Shown: positions 43,555 to 53,190, numbered from the stretch's first letter. The stretch: 64,000 nt of DNA from Sphingobacteriales bacterium (GCA_027483645.1 JAIXUD010000023.1:1-64000), one strand, 5' to 3'. Made by a program: numbers and translations. Notes: a model not told the origin generated them from the letters alone.

Positions 43555-46243
43555 CAGCTATCAGGCAGTTAAAGCATTTATTTTTAATAAACTTAGCAAG
43601 GTTGAAGCACCTTTACCATATAAGAAAATTGATGAAGAGATAGAAAATATAAAAAAGGTGATTGCCACAATAGGACTTGAAACCTTTGCCCAAATACTGT
43701 CTATTGATCAGTTATGTGAATTGGAAGATCAGGACTGGCTGCGTCTTTCCAAGGAATTGGAAGAGCACTTCGATGTAAAAATGCAAAATGGAATATTAAT
43801 TCAAGGTAATGAACAACGTGATAGAGATACCACTTGGTGGACTAGCATAGAAAAACAAAAAGCAAAAAACTATTATTGGAACAGATATCACGATTATTTA
43901 TCGAAGTCACTTTCACCGGATGTTATTAAAACCATCGATGTTGACACGGATATAGTGATGAATAATCTTGAAAATCCCTATGCACAAAGCTTTTCACGAT
44001 ATGGGATGGTTGTTGGGCATGTGCAGTCAGGAAAAACTGGAAATTATTCAGCTTTAGTATGTAAGGCTGCTGATGCAGGTTACAAGTTTATTGTAGTCAT
44101 AGCAGGGGGCATCAACAACTTAAGAAACCAGACGCAGGAACGTTTAAATGAATCATTTATTGGTCAAACTAACGGTGCGCAAGTTGGTGCCGGCAAGGGA
44201 AATTCTAGCAAGGATACTATGCCTTTAAGCTTAACCACGGTAGAAAGAGATTTTAATAAACAAGATGCAGATAGGCTTTCGCAAGGGTTAAATTTTGATA
44301 ACATCAGTGTACCTATCTTATTGGTAATTAAAAAGCACACCAGAACTTTAGAAAATGTAATTGATTGGCTTCAAAAACAATATAAAAATCAAGTTGTCCA
44401 TCATGCAATGCTTGTTATTGATGATGAATCGGATTATGCTTCAATTAATACAAAGGAAGAAGAAGATCCAACTGCAATAAATAAAAAGTTAAGGAAATTA
44501 TTGAGTCTGTTTCAAAAAAGCGCATATGTTGCTTATACCGCTACCCCTTATGCAAATATTTTTATAGATCATAAAGCAGAAAGTAATGATTTAGGTAGAG
44601 ACCTTTTTCCAAAGGATTTTATTTATGCACTGGATGCACCATCGAACTACTTCGGAGCAAGAAAAATATTTATCGACACTAATAATGCACATTTAGTCCC
44701 TATATCCGACTATGGTGAAAACATACCTTCAGATCATAGAAAAGACCATGTGATAAAACAATTGCCTAACACCCTACTGGAAGCAATTCGTCATTTCCTT
44801 TTAAATATTAGTATTAGGAGCTTAAGAGGGCAAAGGGACAAACACAATAGCATGTTGATTCATGCAACCAGATTCACAGATGTTCATAAATTATTGGGGA
44901 AACAAGTTGAAGACTATCTAACTCTTTTAAGAGAAGAGATTGTCTCCTATGGCAAACTTCCTGATGCCGTTGTTCATGGTAAATTGATCAAGGATATTCA
45001 GGATACTTTCAATAAAAACCATGTGGGGGTTGAATTTAAATGGGAAAAAGTAATTTCAATTTTATCTGACTTAATCGAAACTGTCGTAGTTCGAGAGGTG
45101 CATCAAAAGACATCGGTTCCTCTCGAATACAGAAAAGATTTTGTCACAAATGCTATTGTGGTAGGTGGAACTAGTTTATCTAGAGGATATACCCTGGAAG
45201 GTTTAAGTGTTAGTTATTTTTTAAGAAATACAGTTTTCTATGATACACTTATGCAAATGGGCCGATGGTTTGGTTATAGACAGGGATATGAAGACTTATG
45301 TCGTATTTATATGCCTGATGAGCGAATAACTGATTTTGCCGATATAATAAGGGCCACAGAAGATTTGTTTCAAGATTTTAAATTAATGGCCGAAAACAAA
45401 CGAACACCTAATGATTTTGGTTTGGCAGTACAACAAAATCCTAGTAGTGCTCTTCAAATTACAGCGCGCAACAAACAAAAAAATGTAAAAGATTTTGTAT
45501 TCTCAATGCAGTTGGATGGGCAAGCAAAAGAAACTAGCTATCTAAGAAGTGAGTCAAAGGACATTGAGCATAATATCAATGCAATTAAAAGGCTTTTAGA
45601 TGTTTTACCTGTTCAAAATGCTAATGAAGGTAGTTATGTTTGGCGAGCAGTCAATAAAGATAAAATTAACATATTTTTAAAAGATTTTAGGACGTTTGAT
45701 AATGATAGGATAGGTTTACTTACTCGGATGCCTATTTCATTTATCGAAAAGTATGTTGAAGAAAGAGATACCGATTGGGATATTGCTTTATATAATGGTA
45801 GTGGTAATGAGTTTATTCACAAGGGTATCAAAATAAACAAAGAACTAAGGCAATTTCAATTCAAAGAAAAAGGTAGACTTGCCTCGAAGTATTATGAAGT
45901 ATTAAACAGGCAAGTTTCATCGGGAAATGCAGAATCTATAACAATTGAAGATCCTGTTTTAAAGAAAAGAATTGGAAATAACCGGAGAGCAGCCAGACAG
46001 GCTCTTGCAAGGCCCTTATTAATGTTACATATTCTGGAGCAAAGGTTTCCATTAGAAACTAATAATGAATCTGAGCTATCAGCACCGACCAGTATTATCC
46101 CTGTAAAGGAAATTGCGGCATTTGGAGTAAGTTTTCCAGGGAGTGTGCTTAGCGTTAATACGACAGTAACACTTAAGATAAACACGGTTTATTATCAGAA
46201 TTTACTAGATGAACAGGAATTAGAAGCTGAATATGATGACTAA
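43544..46243 (+). CDS. Z1-domain ATPase/helicase-like protein
   Basis: An 899-residue P-loop protein of the Z1 family. The Walker A is GHVQSGKTGNY (158-168), Walker B VIDDESDYASI, then AYTATPYANIFID and a superfamily-2-like C-terminal lobe (GGTSLSRGYTLEGL, LMQMGRWFGYRQGY). It is expected to translocate on or remodel DNA in the defence complex. It overlaps the gene before and the gene after by 11 nt each, so the stoichiometry is probably translation-coupled. Confidence 0.9.
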   Translation: MDTNSYQAVKAFIFNKLSKVEAPLPYKKIDEEIENIKKVIATIGLETFAQILSIDQLCELEDQDWLRLSKELEEHFDVKMQNGILIQGNEQRDRDTTWWTSIEKQKAKNYYWNRYHDYLSKSLSPDVIKTIDVDTDIVMNNLENPYAQSFSRYGMVVGHVQSGKTGNYSALVCKAADAGYKFIVVIAGGINNLRNQTQERLNESFIGQTNGAQVGAGKGNSSKDTMPLSLTTVERDFNKQDADRLSQGLNFDNISVPILLVIKKHTRTLENVIDWLQKQYKNQVVHHAMLVIDDESDYASINTKEEEDPTAINKKLRKLLSLFQKSAYVAYTATPYANIFIDHKAESNDLGRDLFPKDFIYALDAPSNYFGARKIFIDTNNAHLVPISDYGENIPSDHRKDHVIKQLPNTLLEAIRHFLLNISIRSLRGQRDKHNSMLIHATRFTDVHKLLGKQVEDYLTLLREEIVSYGKLPDAVVHGKLIKDIQDTFNKNHVGVEFKWEKVISILSDLIETVVVREVHQKTSVPLEYRKDFVTNAIVVGGTSLSRGYTLEGLSVSYFLRNTVFYDTLMQMGRWFGYRQGYEDLCRIYMPDERITDFADIIRATEDLFQDFKLMAENKRTPNDFGLAVQQNPSSALQITARNKQKNVKDFVFSMQLDGQAKETSYLRSESKDIEHNINAIKRLLDVLPVQNANEGSYVWRAVNKDKINIFLKDFRTFDNDRIGLLTRMPISFIEKYVEERDTDWDIALYNGSGNEFIHKGIKINKELRQFQFKEKGRLASKYYEVLNRQVSSGNAESITIEDPVLKKRIGNNRRAARQALARPLLMLHILEQRFPLETNNESELSAPTSIIPVKEIAAFGVSFPGSVLSVNTTVTLKINTVYYQNLLDEQELEAEYDD

Positions 46244-47180
46244 TTCTACTAACAACCCTTGGAATAGTATACACAATTCCGCTAAAAGGAGAGTGGATGC
46301 CAAGCATAGGTTTAATATATTTTGGCTCGTTAATGAAAAAGGGAAGTATGGATTAGCGATAATTTTGGATAACCTATATGGTAATTACGAGTTTATTGAT
46401 CATATTAAGGGTGTCTCGATAATTAGGAAGCTTAACAAAAACAGCCCAGGTGAAATATACCTGGTTGTAAACAGAAATGAAGACTGGGAGATATTTTTAG
46501 CATTATGCTTGGATCTAATTCAAGTATCCGCAAAGTGCGAAACTGCTGAAAGATTAATTAAACATGTAAATGGGAGGTTGAAGCGGTGGCAACTATTTTT
46601 AAGCAATGATAATCGTTTAACCCTGTCTTTGCAGAAGCAAATGGGTTTACTGGCAGAGCTAATTGTTTTACGTGATTTAGTTATGCCTTCTTTCCCAATT
46701 TCTTATGGTCTAAATAGCTGGGTTGGTGCAGATTATGACAAACAGGATTTTGCCCTTTCTAATTCTACCTTGGAGGTCAAATCTTACATAACCACTAAAG
46801 GAGAAATCGTAAAAATTTCTTCCTTGCATCAACTTGAGGATCTACGACCTCTTTTTTTGGTTGCTATCGGATTTACAATCAATCCACAAGGAATTTCTAT
46901 ATTAGATGTAATCCATGAAATCAATGAAGAAATTAATGAAGATGACTTTGAAAGCAAGGAAATATTTGACAACAAACTTGCCGCATATGGATATATCGAT
47001 GGAGTTACACCTGAACCATTCTATCAATTCACTTCAGATGCTATTAATGCATATAAGGTAATTGAAGGCTTTCCAAGAATACTGTCTAATGATGTGAAAC
47101 CACAAATATTATCCGTTGAATATACCATTGATCTTCGTCGTTGCTTAGAATTTAGGTTAGAGTTGAATTCCATTTTTTAA
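46233..47180 (+). CDS. DUF4420 (PD-(D/E)XK-like) putative nuclease
   Basis: A 315-residue protein with the DUF4420 pattern: helix QKQMGLLAELIVLRDL, then WVGADYDKQDFAL and STLEVKSYITTKGEIVKI. The E...D...ExK spacing is that of a restriction-endonuclease-like fold. It is probably the DNA-cleaving component of the defence locus. The start overlaps the Z1 gene by 11 nt; a second ATG is the next codon. The AIPR gene begins 12 nt after its stop. Confidence 0.83.
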   Translation: MMTNSTNNPWNSIHNSAKRRVDAKHRFNIFWLVNEKGKYGLAIILDNLYGNYEFIDHIKGVSIIRKLNKNSPGEIYLVVNRNEDWEIFLALCLDLIQVSAKCETAERLIKHVNGRLKRWQLFLSNDNRLTLSLQKQMGLLAELIVLRDLVMPSFPISYGLNSWVGADYDKQDFALSNSTLEVKSYITTKGEIVKISSLHQLEDLRPLFLVAIGFTINPQGISILDVIHEINEEINEDDFESKEIFDNKLAAYGYIDGVTPEPFYQFTSDAINAYKVIEGFPRILSNDVKPQILSVEYTIDLRRCLEFRLELNSIF

Positions 47181-47192
47181 ACAATCAAAAGT

Positions 47193-49232
47193 ATGTCCAG
47201 TTTAGTAGATTTTCATGAAGACTTTATACAGTCTATATTAAGCGACGCGGAAAGCAGGGGTATCATGAAGCCTGAGTCCTTCTTTGAAATAGTTTGTCAA
47301 GAGCTGGTAAATGTTGGTGATTTAACTAGCGATTATTCTTCTGCAGAATACATCAAACGTGGTATGGAAGTATATGGCTATGATTATGACAGCGAAAGAA
47401 AGATTCTGACTTTGTTAAGCCACCACTTTTTTCAAGAGGAAGTATTACAGACATTGACTTTAGGCCAAATTGAAACTAAGTTTAACCGGTTAAAAGGTTT
47501 TTTCACAAAATGCTCGGAAGGTTTTTATAACACGCTGGAGGAAACGTCCGAAGCATTCTCAATGGCGTACAACATTTACAAACATATTGAGAAGGGTAAT
47601 ATTACCAAAGTGAAATTAATGGTATTAACTGATGGTAGGGCATCACGAAATTTAACAGAGCTTCCTTCGGAAATCATTAAATCTATCCAGTATGAGTATA
47701 GAGTAATCGATATTGAATACTTATATAAAATTTACGAATCGTCTTCTAAAACTGCTGAATTTGACATTGATGTTAATATGAAGTGCTTACAAGTAAATGA
47801 TGAAAATGATTCTTACCAATCTTATCTATCGGTTATTAGTGGTGACTTACTAGTTCAGATATATGAGGCGCATGGTCAACGTCTTTTTGAACAAAACGTG
47901 CGTACTTTCCTACAGTTCAGAGGCAACGTAAATAAAGGGTTAAAAAATACTATTGAATGGAAACCAGAAATGTTTTTTGCTTATAACAACGGAATTACGG
48001 CAACCGCTACCTCGGTAGATTTAGACTTAGATGGAAACATAAAAAAAATTAAAAACTTCCAGATTGTAAATGGCGGTCAAACTACTTCTGCCATTTATGC
48101 TGCGAAGAAAAATTCCAACCTCTCGGTTTCAAAAATTGCGGTGCAAATGAAACTATCTGTTGTAAAAAGACAGGAACAGCAAGATGAATTTGTTTCAAAG
48201 GTGGCTGAATACGCCAACACTCAAAATAAAATCAATAACTCTGATTTCTTTTCGAATAGTCCTTTCCATAAGGATATGAAGGACTATGCAAACCGGATAT
48301 TTGCTCCTGCTGTCGGAGGTTCGCAAAGAAGAACACATTGGTTCTATGAAAGAGTACGAGGAGAGTACTTAAACTCACAAGCGTATTTACGTCCTGATGA
48401 AAAAAGAAAATTCCTTCTAGAAAATCCCAAAGCTCAAGTTATAGATAAAACCCTTCTTTCAAAGACCGAAATTGCATGGGGACTACGACCAGATATTGTT
48501 TCAAAAGGGGCTCAGGAAAGCTTTAAAAAATTCGCTGAAGAAATTACCGATACACTAGAAAAGGATGATTTAGCTATTACAGAATCTTATTTTAAGGATG
48601 CTGTTTGCCGAGTAATCCTTTTCAGAGAGGTAGAAAAAATGATAACGAGAGCATCGTGGTATGATGGTGGATTTAGAGCTCAAACTGTTGCATATACCAT
48701 CGCTTATCTTTCGGCTCTGGTAAAACATTCCACATGGCATTTAAATTTTAATTTAATCTGGGAGACGCAAGCTATTCCTGAAAATCTGAAAAGCATCTTG
48801 GAAGTTATTGCTGAGAATGTGTATCAAAAAATAACTCGCCCCCCAAGTGGATATGCCAACGTTTCCCAGTGGACAAAAAATGCTGGTTGTTGGGATAAGG
48901 TAAAAGATATTGATATTGATGTAGAATTTAGCCCTGAGTTATTGACTGCACCTCAAGAAAGGCAATATATTAAGAAGGAAAGCAAACAAGTCAAAAGCGT
49001 TGATAAAGGAATCGATGTACAAATTTTTGTTGTTAACGTTAATACAGATGATTGGATTAGACTCTTTGACTACTACAATTCATTTAAATCAAACACCATA
49101 ATCAATCCTACTCAATTAGAAATTCTCAGGAAGATGTCATGCCGAAGCATCACCTTACCGTCAGAAAAGCAATCCAAAATTCTGTATGATTTATATGTCA
49201 ATGCAAAAAAAGAAGGCTTAGCGGTGTCATAA
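47193..49232 (+). CDS. AIPR-family protein
   Basis: A 679-residue protein with the AIPR (abortive infection phage resistance) core: MFFAYNNGITATATSVDL and FQIVNGGQTTSAIYAAKK, then QMKLSVVKRQEQQDEFVSKV and EYANTQNKINNSDFF. AIPR proteins occur in phage-defence loci with Z1 and MORC ATPases. Biochemical function is unclear; a DNA- or modification-recognition role is possible. It is the fourth gene of the operon, 92 nt before the methyltransferase. Confidence 0.88.
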   Translation: MSSLVDFHEDFIQSILSDAESRGIMKPESFFEIVCQELVNVGDLTSDYSSAEYIKRGMEVYGYDYDSERKILTLLSHHFFQEEVLQTLTLGQIETKFNRLKGFFTKCSEGFYNTLEETSEAFSMAYNIYKHIEKGNITKVKLMVLTDGRASRNLTELPSEIIKSIQYEYRVIDIEYLYKIYESSSKTAEFDIDVNMKCLQVNDENDSYQSYLSVISGDLLVQIYEAHGQRLFEQNVRTFLQFRGNVNKGLKNTIEWKPEMFFAYNNGITATATSVDLDLDGNIKKIKNFQIVNGGQTTSAIYAAKKNSNLSVSKIAVQMKLSVVKRQEQQDEFVSKVAEYANTQNKINNSDFFSNSPFHKDMKDYANRIFAPAVGGSQRRTHWFYERVRGEYLNSQAYLRPDEKRKFLLENPKAQVIDKTLLSKTEIAWGLRPDIVSKGAQESFKKFAEEITDTLEKDDLAITESYFKDAVCRVILFREVEKMITRASWYDGGFRAQTVAYTIAYLSALVKHSTWHLNFNLIWETQAIPENLKSILEVIAENVYQKITRPPSGYANVSQWTKNAGCWDKVKDIDIDVEFSPELLTAPQERQYIKKESKQVKSVDKGIDVQIFVVNVNTDDWIRLFDYYNSFKSNTIINPTQLEILRKMSCRSITLPSEKQSKILYDLYVNAKKEGLAVS

Positions 49233-49324
49233 AACATCACTGCCGAAGCTAATAATCAATTATTGTACTTATTTTTAGTGTTTTTTGATAATATTTTTTC
49301 GACAATTGCAAAGACCAACTAATA

Positions 49325-50386
49325 GTGGAAGTCACTAATCGCATCGGAGTAGACATTTTCAGTGGTGCTGGCGGCTTAAGTTTAGGCGCTGAAATGGCTG
49401 GTATTAAAATAGCTATAGCCGTTGAAAGAGATACTGCTGCCGCTAAAACATTCGCCAAAAACCACCCTAATGCACAAGTAATTTGTGAAGATATCACTCA
49501 AATTGATCCGCTAAATTTCGTAAAGAAAAATCCTTTCATAGTATTTGGCGGTCCTCCTTGTCAAGGCTTTTCGTTATCGAATACAAAAACAAGAACGTCC
49601 GATAACATCAATAATTCTCTATTCTTGGAATTTGTCCGCTTTGTAAAAGTTTTAAAGCCAAAATGGTTTCTATTTGAAAATGTTGAAGGAATTAAATATT
49701 TTAATAAGGGCAAAACAGTCCAAGAAATCAAAGACTGTTTTAGAGAAATTGGTTATGTAACTACGGAAGATGTGTTGTATGCATCAGATTATGGCGTCCC
49801 TCAACATCGCAATCGTTTCTTTATGGTCGGAAATCGACTAGATATTGATTTTAAATTTCCTAGGAAGTATAATTCAAAAGTTTGTGTAAATGACGCCATT
49901 TCGGACCTACCCGATTTGCAAAATGGCGATAGCTTTATGGAATTGCCATATAAAGATGGTATTCAGGATGTGAGTACTTATGCAAAAGCCATGCGAAAAA
50001 AATCCGATCGCTCGAAGCAAAATTTTGTTTCTAAAAACATGGATTATATTCTGGAACGCTATAAATACATTAAGCAAGGAGAGAATTGGAGAGCCATACC
50101 ATCAAATTTAATGCAAAACTACGCTAATGTTGAAAATTGTCATAGTGGCATATATAAACGTTTAGATGCTTCATTACCTTCGGTCGTTATCTCTAATTAC
50201 AGAAAGAATATGCTAATACATCCTAATCAAGATAGAGGATTATCGGTTAGGGAAGCAGCGCGTTTGCAAAGTTTTCCAGATGATTTCATTTTTGAAGGAA
50301 GCCTAATGCATATTCAGCAGCAAATTGGTAATGCAGTACCACCGTTATTAGCAAAAGCAATTTTTAAAAAAATCTTGTCATACTGA
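49325..50386 (+). CDS. DNA cytosine-5 methyltransferase of defence locus
   Basis: A 353-residue C5-methyltransferase with motif I GVDIFSGAGGLSLGAEMAG, catalytic motif IV VFGGPPCQGFS (Cys79), motif VI FLFENVEGI, motif VIII-like DYGVPQHRNRFFMVG and motif X QQIGNAVPPLLAKAI. It probably protects host DNA from the linked nuclease; recognition specificity cannot be read. The start is a GTG (49325); no better in-frame ATG lies upstream. It is the last gene of the locus. Confidence 0.9.
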   Translation: MEVTNRIGVDIFSGAGGLSLGAEMAGIKIAIAVERDTAAAKTFAKNHPNAQVICEDITQIDPLNFVKKNPFIVFGGPPCQGFSLSNTKTRTSDNINNSLFLEFVRFVKVLKPKWFLFENVEGIKYFNKGKTVQEIKDCFREIGYVTTEDVLYASDYGVPQHRNRFFMVGNRLDIDFKFPRKYNSKVCVNDAISDLPDLQNGDSFMELPYKDGIQDVSTYAKAMRKKSDRSKQNFVSKNMDYILERYKYIKQGENWRAIPSNLMQNYANVENCHSGIYKRLDASLPSVVISNYRKNMLIHPNQDRGLSVREAARLQSFPDDFIFEGSLMHIQQQIGNAVPPLLAKAIFKKILSY

Positions 50387-50523
50387 TATTTAACTGTCGG
50401 TATTATCGTGTGTGCATGCATAAGTTGATTTGGTCAACCCTAGCAACACTTAACACCCCGGCCTTGCTTCCAATACTCTATTTTCATTCGGACTCGCCAG
50501 AACAGCCCATAGTAACCCGTTTC

Positions 50524-50549
50524 AACTTCTGTCTGTTTTAACAGAAGTT
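50524..50549. repeat. dif-like site S6
   Basis: AACTTCTGTC, centre TGTTTT, AACAGAAGTT. It closes the defence module on the right and overlaps the stop codon of the convergent 50548-51093 gene. Confidence 0.65.
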
Positions 50550-51093
50550 ACACTACTTCAAATGTCTGATGTAATGCATCCTCAAGTTCTATTGTGCCTT
50601 CATAGAACCCGCTCCATACTTCTGGAGGGCTATAAACGCACAAGGCATCAAGTTTTCTTATAAAATCATCCGGCTTATCTGTTATTTCCGCTAACGCCCG
50701 GTAGTAGCTATTGTGGTTGTCCTTAGCACTATTGATTAATGCAGGATGTTCGATAATCCTTGCTAAGTTAATAGTATCAAGGATCAAGCGAAGGCGCTTC
50801 TGCGTGTGTTCAGTTTCCCTAACAAAATAGGTGAGTTCTTCCACTGGCAAATCCTCTAGTACATATACATGTATACTCTGAGGATTCTTTAGCATTGTCA
50901 GATAGTAATCCTCAAGCCCATGCCACACTAAGTACTTGCCAGTATCTTGTTTTACCACTATAGGATACATCAAGAAGTCAGCGAACTCAAAGAAGTCGGG
51001 GTCTTTAGCATAGTATTCAAATTGCGTGTGGTATTTCTGAGGTTCTACCATAGAGACCGGCAGTACCTGCTTACTTATTTTATAGCTTTCCAT
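50548..51093 (-). CDS. ParB-like domain protein (small)
   Basis: A 181-residue protein. The first 100 residues resemble the ParB/sulfiredoxin N-terminal fold (YPIVVKQDTGKYLVWHGLED, then IHVYVLEDLPVEELTYFVRE). The C-terminal part is helical with an acidic end. It forms a loose group with the proteins at 52381, 53557 and 57148. It is alone between sites S6 and S7, i.e. a one-gene module. A DNA-binding or nuclease role is possible but not shown. Confidence 0.5.
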   Translation of the reverse strand: MESYKISKQVLPVSMVEPQKYHTQFEYYAKDPDFFEFADFLMYPIVVKQDTGKYLVWHGLEDYYLTMLKNPQSIHVYVLEDLPVEELTYFVRETEHTQKRLRLILDTINLARIIEHPALINSAKDNHNSYYRALAEITDKPDDFIRKLDALCVYSPPEVWSGFYEGTIELEDALHQTFEVV

Positions 51094-51148
51094 GTACTAT
51101 TTATCTCGGCTAAAAATTGAGGTGCCGGTGCATTCGTGCTAGTTGTTG

Positions 51149-51174
51149 AACCTCTATTAATACTGACAAAGGTT
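51149..51174. repeat. dif-like site S7
   Basis: AACCTCTATT, centre AATACT, GACAAAGGTT. The left arm is diverged. It is immediately followed (51175) by the 23-nt repeat shared with 41782. Confidence 0.5.
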
Positions 51175-51197
51175 GAAACTGGACACATAATAGTGGG
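51175..51197 (+). repeat. 23-nt direct repeat, copy B
   Basis: Identical to 41782-41804, starting at the first base after site S7. No coding capacity for the 41249-type protein remains upstream of it, so it looks like the detached tail of such a module. The remainder of the gap 51094-51434 shows no gene. Confidence 0.65.
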
Positions 51198-51434
51198 CAG
51201 CAAGGGGGCCGGGGGCAAACAACTATTAAGAACAATAAAAAGGATTAAGGGGATTTCGCATCAAAGAGGATTACCGGGCTTAACGCACCGAAAGTGGATT
51301 ACCAAGAAGTCATTGTTATATCAGCTAAGCGTGTACGCCCTTTAACCTTCAAACTACAATTGCAGGTTTGGGCAAATATCAATATTGAACAAAAAATACG
51401 ATTCTTGGCTTTATTGAGGTTATTGGTAAATACC

Positions 51435-52013
51435 TTAAACCGTTCTTAAACTTGGCTCTATGTACTTTATACCTAACCATTCAAAGAATTCTTTTTCTGA
51501 CAGCCAAGCGGGCGGTAACTTGTAGTCTTTATTCACTACGACCCAATTAGCGCTCTTTTTCTTGCAATCAGAAATTTTCCGTAGGCCATCAGGTGTCCCA
51601 CACCATCCTTTCTTTAACCAACTTGTAGCGATAACCTTATGTGAGTAATCGGAAGGTCCGGTTCGAATGGCCAACTGCCTGTAGTAATCCACTTGTTGCG
51701 GAATGAATAAATCTAGGGCAATGCCTTCTTTGAGCCCAATTCTGAGATACCTTCCCTCTTTGGGACACCCTTTTTCAATGACCCCTAAGCCCTCGACTGC
51801 ATGAACAAAACCTTGTGTTCTTTTTCGGCCCGCTTCTTCGCCAAAAACATCCAAGATGGGTCTGGTGCTAGGCAAACAGATGATCTCAATGTCTTTAGGA
51901 TTCTGTTTGCCCCTTCTTATTGATCCAGCAATCTCGATTACATCACAATGTGGTGCCAATGTTTCTTTGATAGTAATAGCTATTGAAATAGCTTGTTGAA
52001 AGTCCATAGTCAT
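51435..52013 (-). CDS. stand-alone PolX-like nucleotidyltransferase
   Basis: A 192-residue protein of the Pol-beta superfamily. The motif IEIAGSIRRGKQNPKDIEII holds the GS and the first catalytic Asp; a second acidic strand, IALDLFIPQ, carries the third Asp. RTGPSDYSHKVIATSWLKKG is the segment that follows the palm in family-X polymerases. It lacks the helix-hairpin-helix, lyase and PHP domains of bacterial PolX, so it is a minimal nucleotidyltransferase. It lies as a single gene between sites S7 and S8. It may be a repair polymerase, a template-independent transferase or a toxin-type enzyme. Confidence 0.72.
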   Translation of the reverse strand: MTMDFQQAISIAITIKETLAPHCDVIEIAGSIRRGKQNPKDIEIICLPSTRPILDVFGEEAGRKRTQGFVHAVEGLGVIEKGCPKEGRYLRIGLKEGIALDLFIPQQVDYYRQLAIRTGPSDYSHKVIATSWLKKGWCGTPDGLRKISDCKKKSANWVVVNKDYKLPPAWLSEKEFFEWLGIKYIEPSLRTV

Positions 52014-52170
52014 CTAAGTTTATACAGTTTTATATTATTGCAGAATCCCTTCGTTTCGGGAAGTTTAAATGCGGTTGAGTCTATGGTATAGTCTATAGAG
52101 AGGCACCGAAACTTAAAGATGTATTATCCTAAACCTCGCATAGCGAAAGACCACATCCCAATATGAAGCT

Positions 52171-52187
52171 GTTTTCGTGAGCCGTGG
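52171..52187 (+). repeat. GTTTTCGCCAGCCGTGG-family repeat (copy a)
   Basis: GTTTTCGTGAGCCGTGG, two mismatches from the exact 17-mer. It is followed by AGGCCTTGCCGTAAG as in copies b and c. Its start is 94 nt before site S8. The gap 52014-52380 holds no gene, only this module and a terminator. Confidence 0.6.
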
Positions 52188-52264
52188 CGCTACATGACGC
52201 CCAGGCCTTGCCGTAAGCACCCTAAACGGGTCAGGACTCACCAAAACCCGCGCACGGTTAAAAG

Positions 52265-52290
52265 AACTTATGTCGTTTCCGACAGAAGTC
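52265..52290. repeat. dif-like site S8
   Basis: AACTTATGTC, centre GTTTCC, GACAGAAGTC. Confidence 0.6.
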
Positions 52291-52330
52291 GTACTGGTTT
52301 AGTTTCAACTTTCTTCGCGAGCAAAACAAA

Positions 52331-52364
52331 GCCCCGGCAATCACTAATAGTGACTAGCGGGGGC
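52331..52364 (-). terminator. terminator of ParB-like gene
   Basis: On the minus strand a long interrupted hairpin (GCCCCCGCTAGTCACTA pairing with TAGTGATTGCCGGGGC), followed by TTTGTTTTG, just past the 52381 stop. Confidence 0.65.
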
Positions 52365-52380
52365 ACCAAAAACAAAAGTA

Positions 52381-53022
52381 TTAAGTGGCCGACAATTCTT
52401 CGTCGTTATCGTCTTCATCTGCCAGTGCCTCAATGTGAGCTTGGTACAGGCTCAGGTTGCCAGCGCTTACCCGCGTTATGAGGTCGTCCCTATCCAGCCA
52501 ATAAAGGTCGGCGACCATCCTGACCTCTCGCTCATCCTCTATTAGTGTCTCGGCCAGGAATGTTATCAGGCCTTCCCTGCTGCCGTCGTCGTTGCGTGCA
52601 TAGAACAAAGGTCCACCTTCATCGTACAGCGCCAATAGCTGTGCCAGCGTCCGTGTCCGGCTGGTCTCTGGCAGCGCCTCGCGGTTTAGAATCCTCTTGA
52701 TTGCCTCGAGGTTGCCGTAATCCACGTACAGTATCAATCCTTGCAGTTCGTCCTGACCTGCGATAACGGCATCGCGGAAGGACGATATGTTACCGATAAG
52801 GTCGAACATCCCTGTATCCGTATCCGGAATCAGCACGGGGTAGTTCCTATAACGGCCTGATTTGAGGCAGGGCTCCAAGATAACATCAACGTTAGCCTTG
52901 ACCGGATGGGCCAGGGTCGTGTTAAGGCTAATCATCTTAAGAGGTATGGTAAGATCGGGTACCACCGCTATCCCTGTTCTTTCTTCGCCCAGCTTGGCTA
53001 GGCCATTTCTTGTTTCAACCAT
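52381..53022 (-). CDS. ParB-like domain protein, paralogue 1
   Basis: A 213-residue protein with a ParB-like central core (YPVLIPDTDTGMFDLIGNIS, FRDAVIAGQDELQGLILYVD), then KRILNREALPETSRTRTLAQ, FYARNDDGSREGLITFLAE and an acidic tail (DEDDNDEE). It is a clear paralogue of the 53557 gene: NREALP, DDGSxE and the acidic tail align. The 5' leaders of the two genes are also similar (TACTATCGAGTTTAGCAG at 53066-53083), supporting this start. It is alone between S8 and S9. The role is unknown; a specificity factor or DNA-binding adaptor for the methyltransferases is one guess. Confidence 0.6.
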   Translation of the reverse strand: MVETRNGLAKLGEERTGIAVVPDLTIPLKMISLNTTLAHPVKANVDVILEPCLKSGRYRNYPVLIPDTDTGMFDLIGNISSFRDAVIAGQDELQGLILYVDYGNLEAIKRILNREALPETSRTRTLAQLLALYDEGGPLFYARNDDGSREGLITFLAETLIEDEREVRMVADLYWLDRDDLITRVSAGNLSLYQAHIEALADEDDNDEELSAT

Positions 53023-53190
53023 GATTATTGTTTTAAAAGGTTTGATAAATTACCATCGAAGTGGTACTATCGAGTTTAGCAGAGATGATTGACAAAAGGT
53101 AATGTCACTTAAAAAAACTTCCTGGGTCTGTCATCTGAAACCGCTTCTGATTAACCTGGTTATTGCCGAGCACGGTCTAGAAAATAGGAT

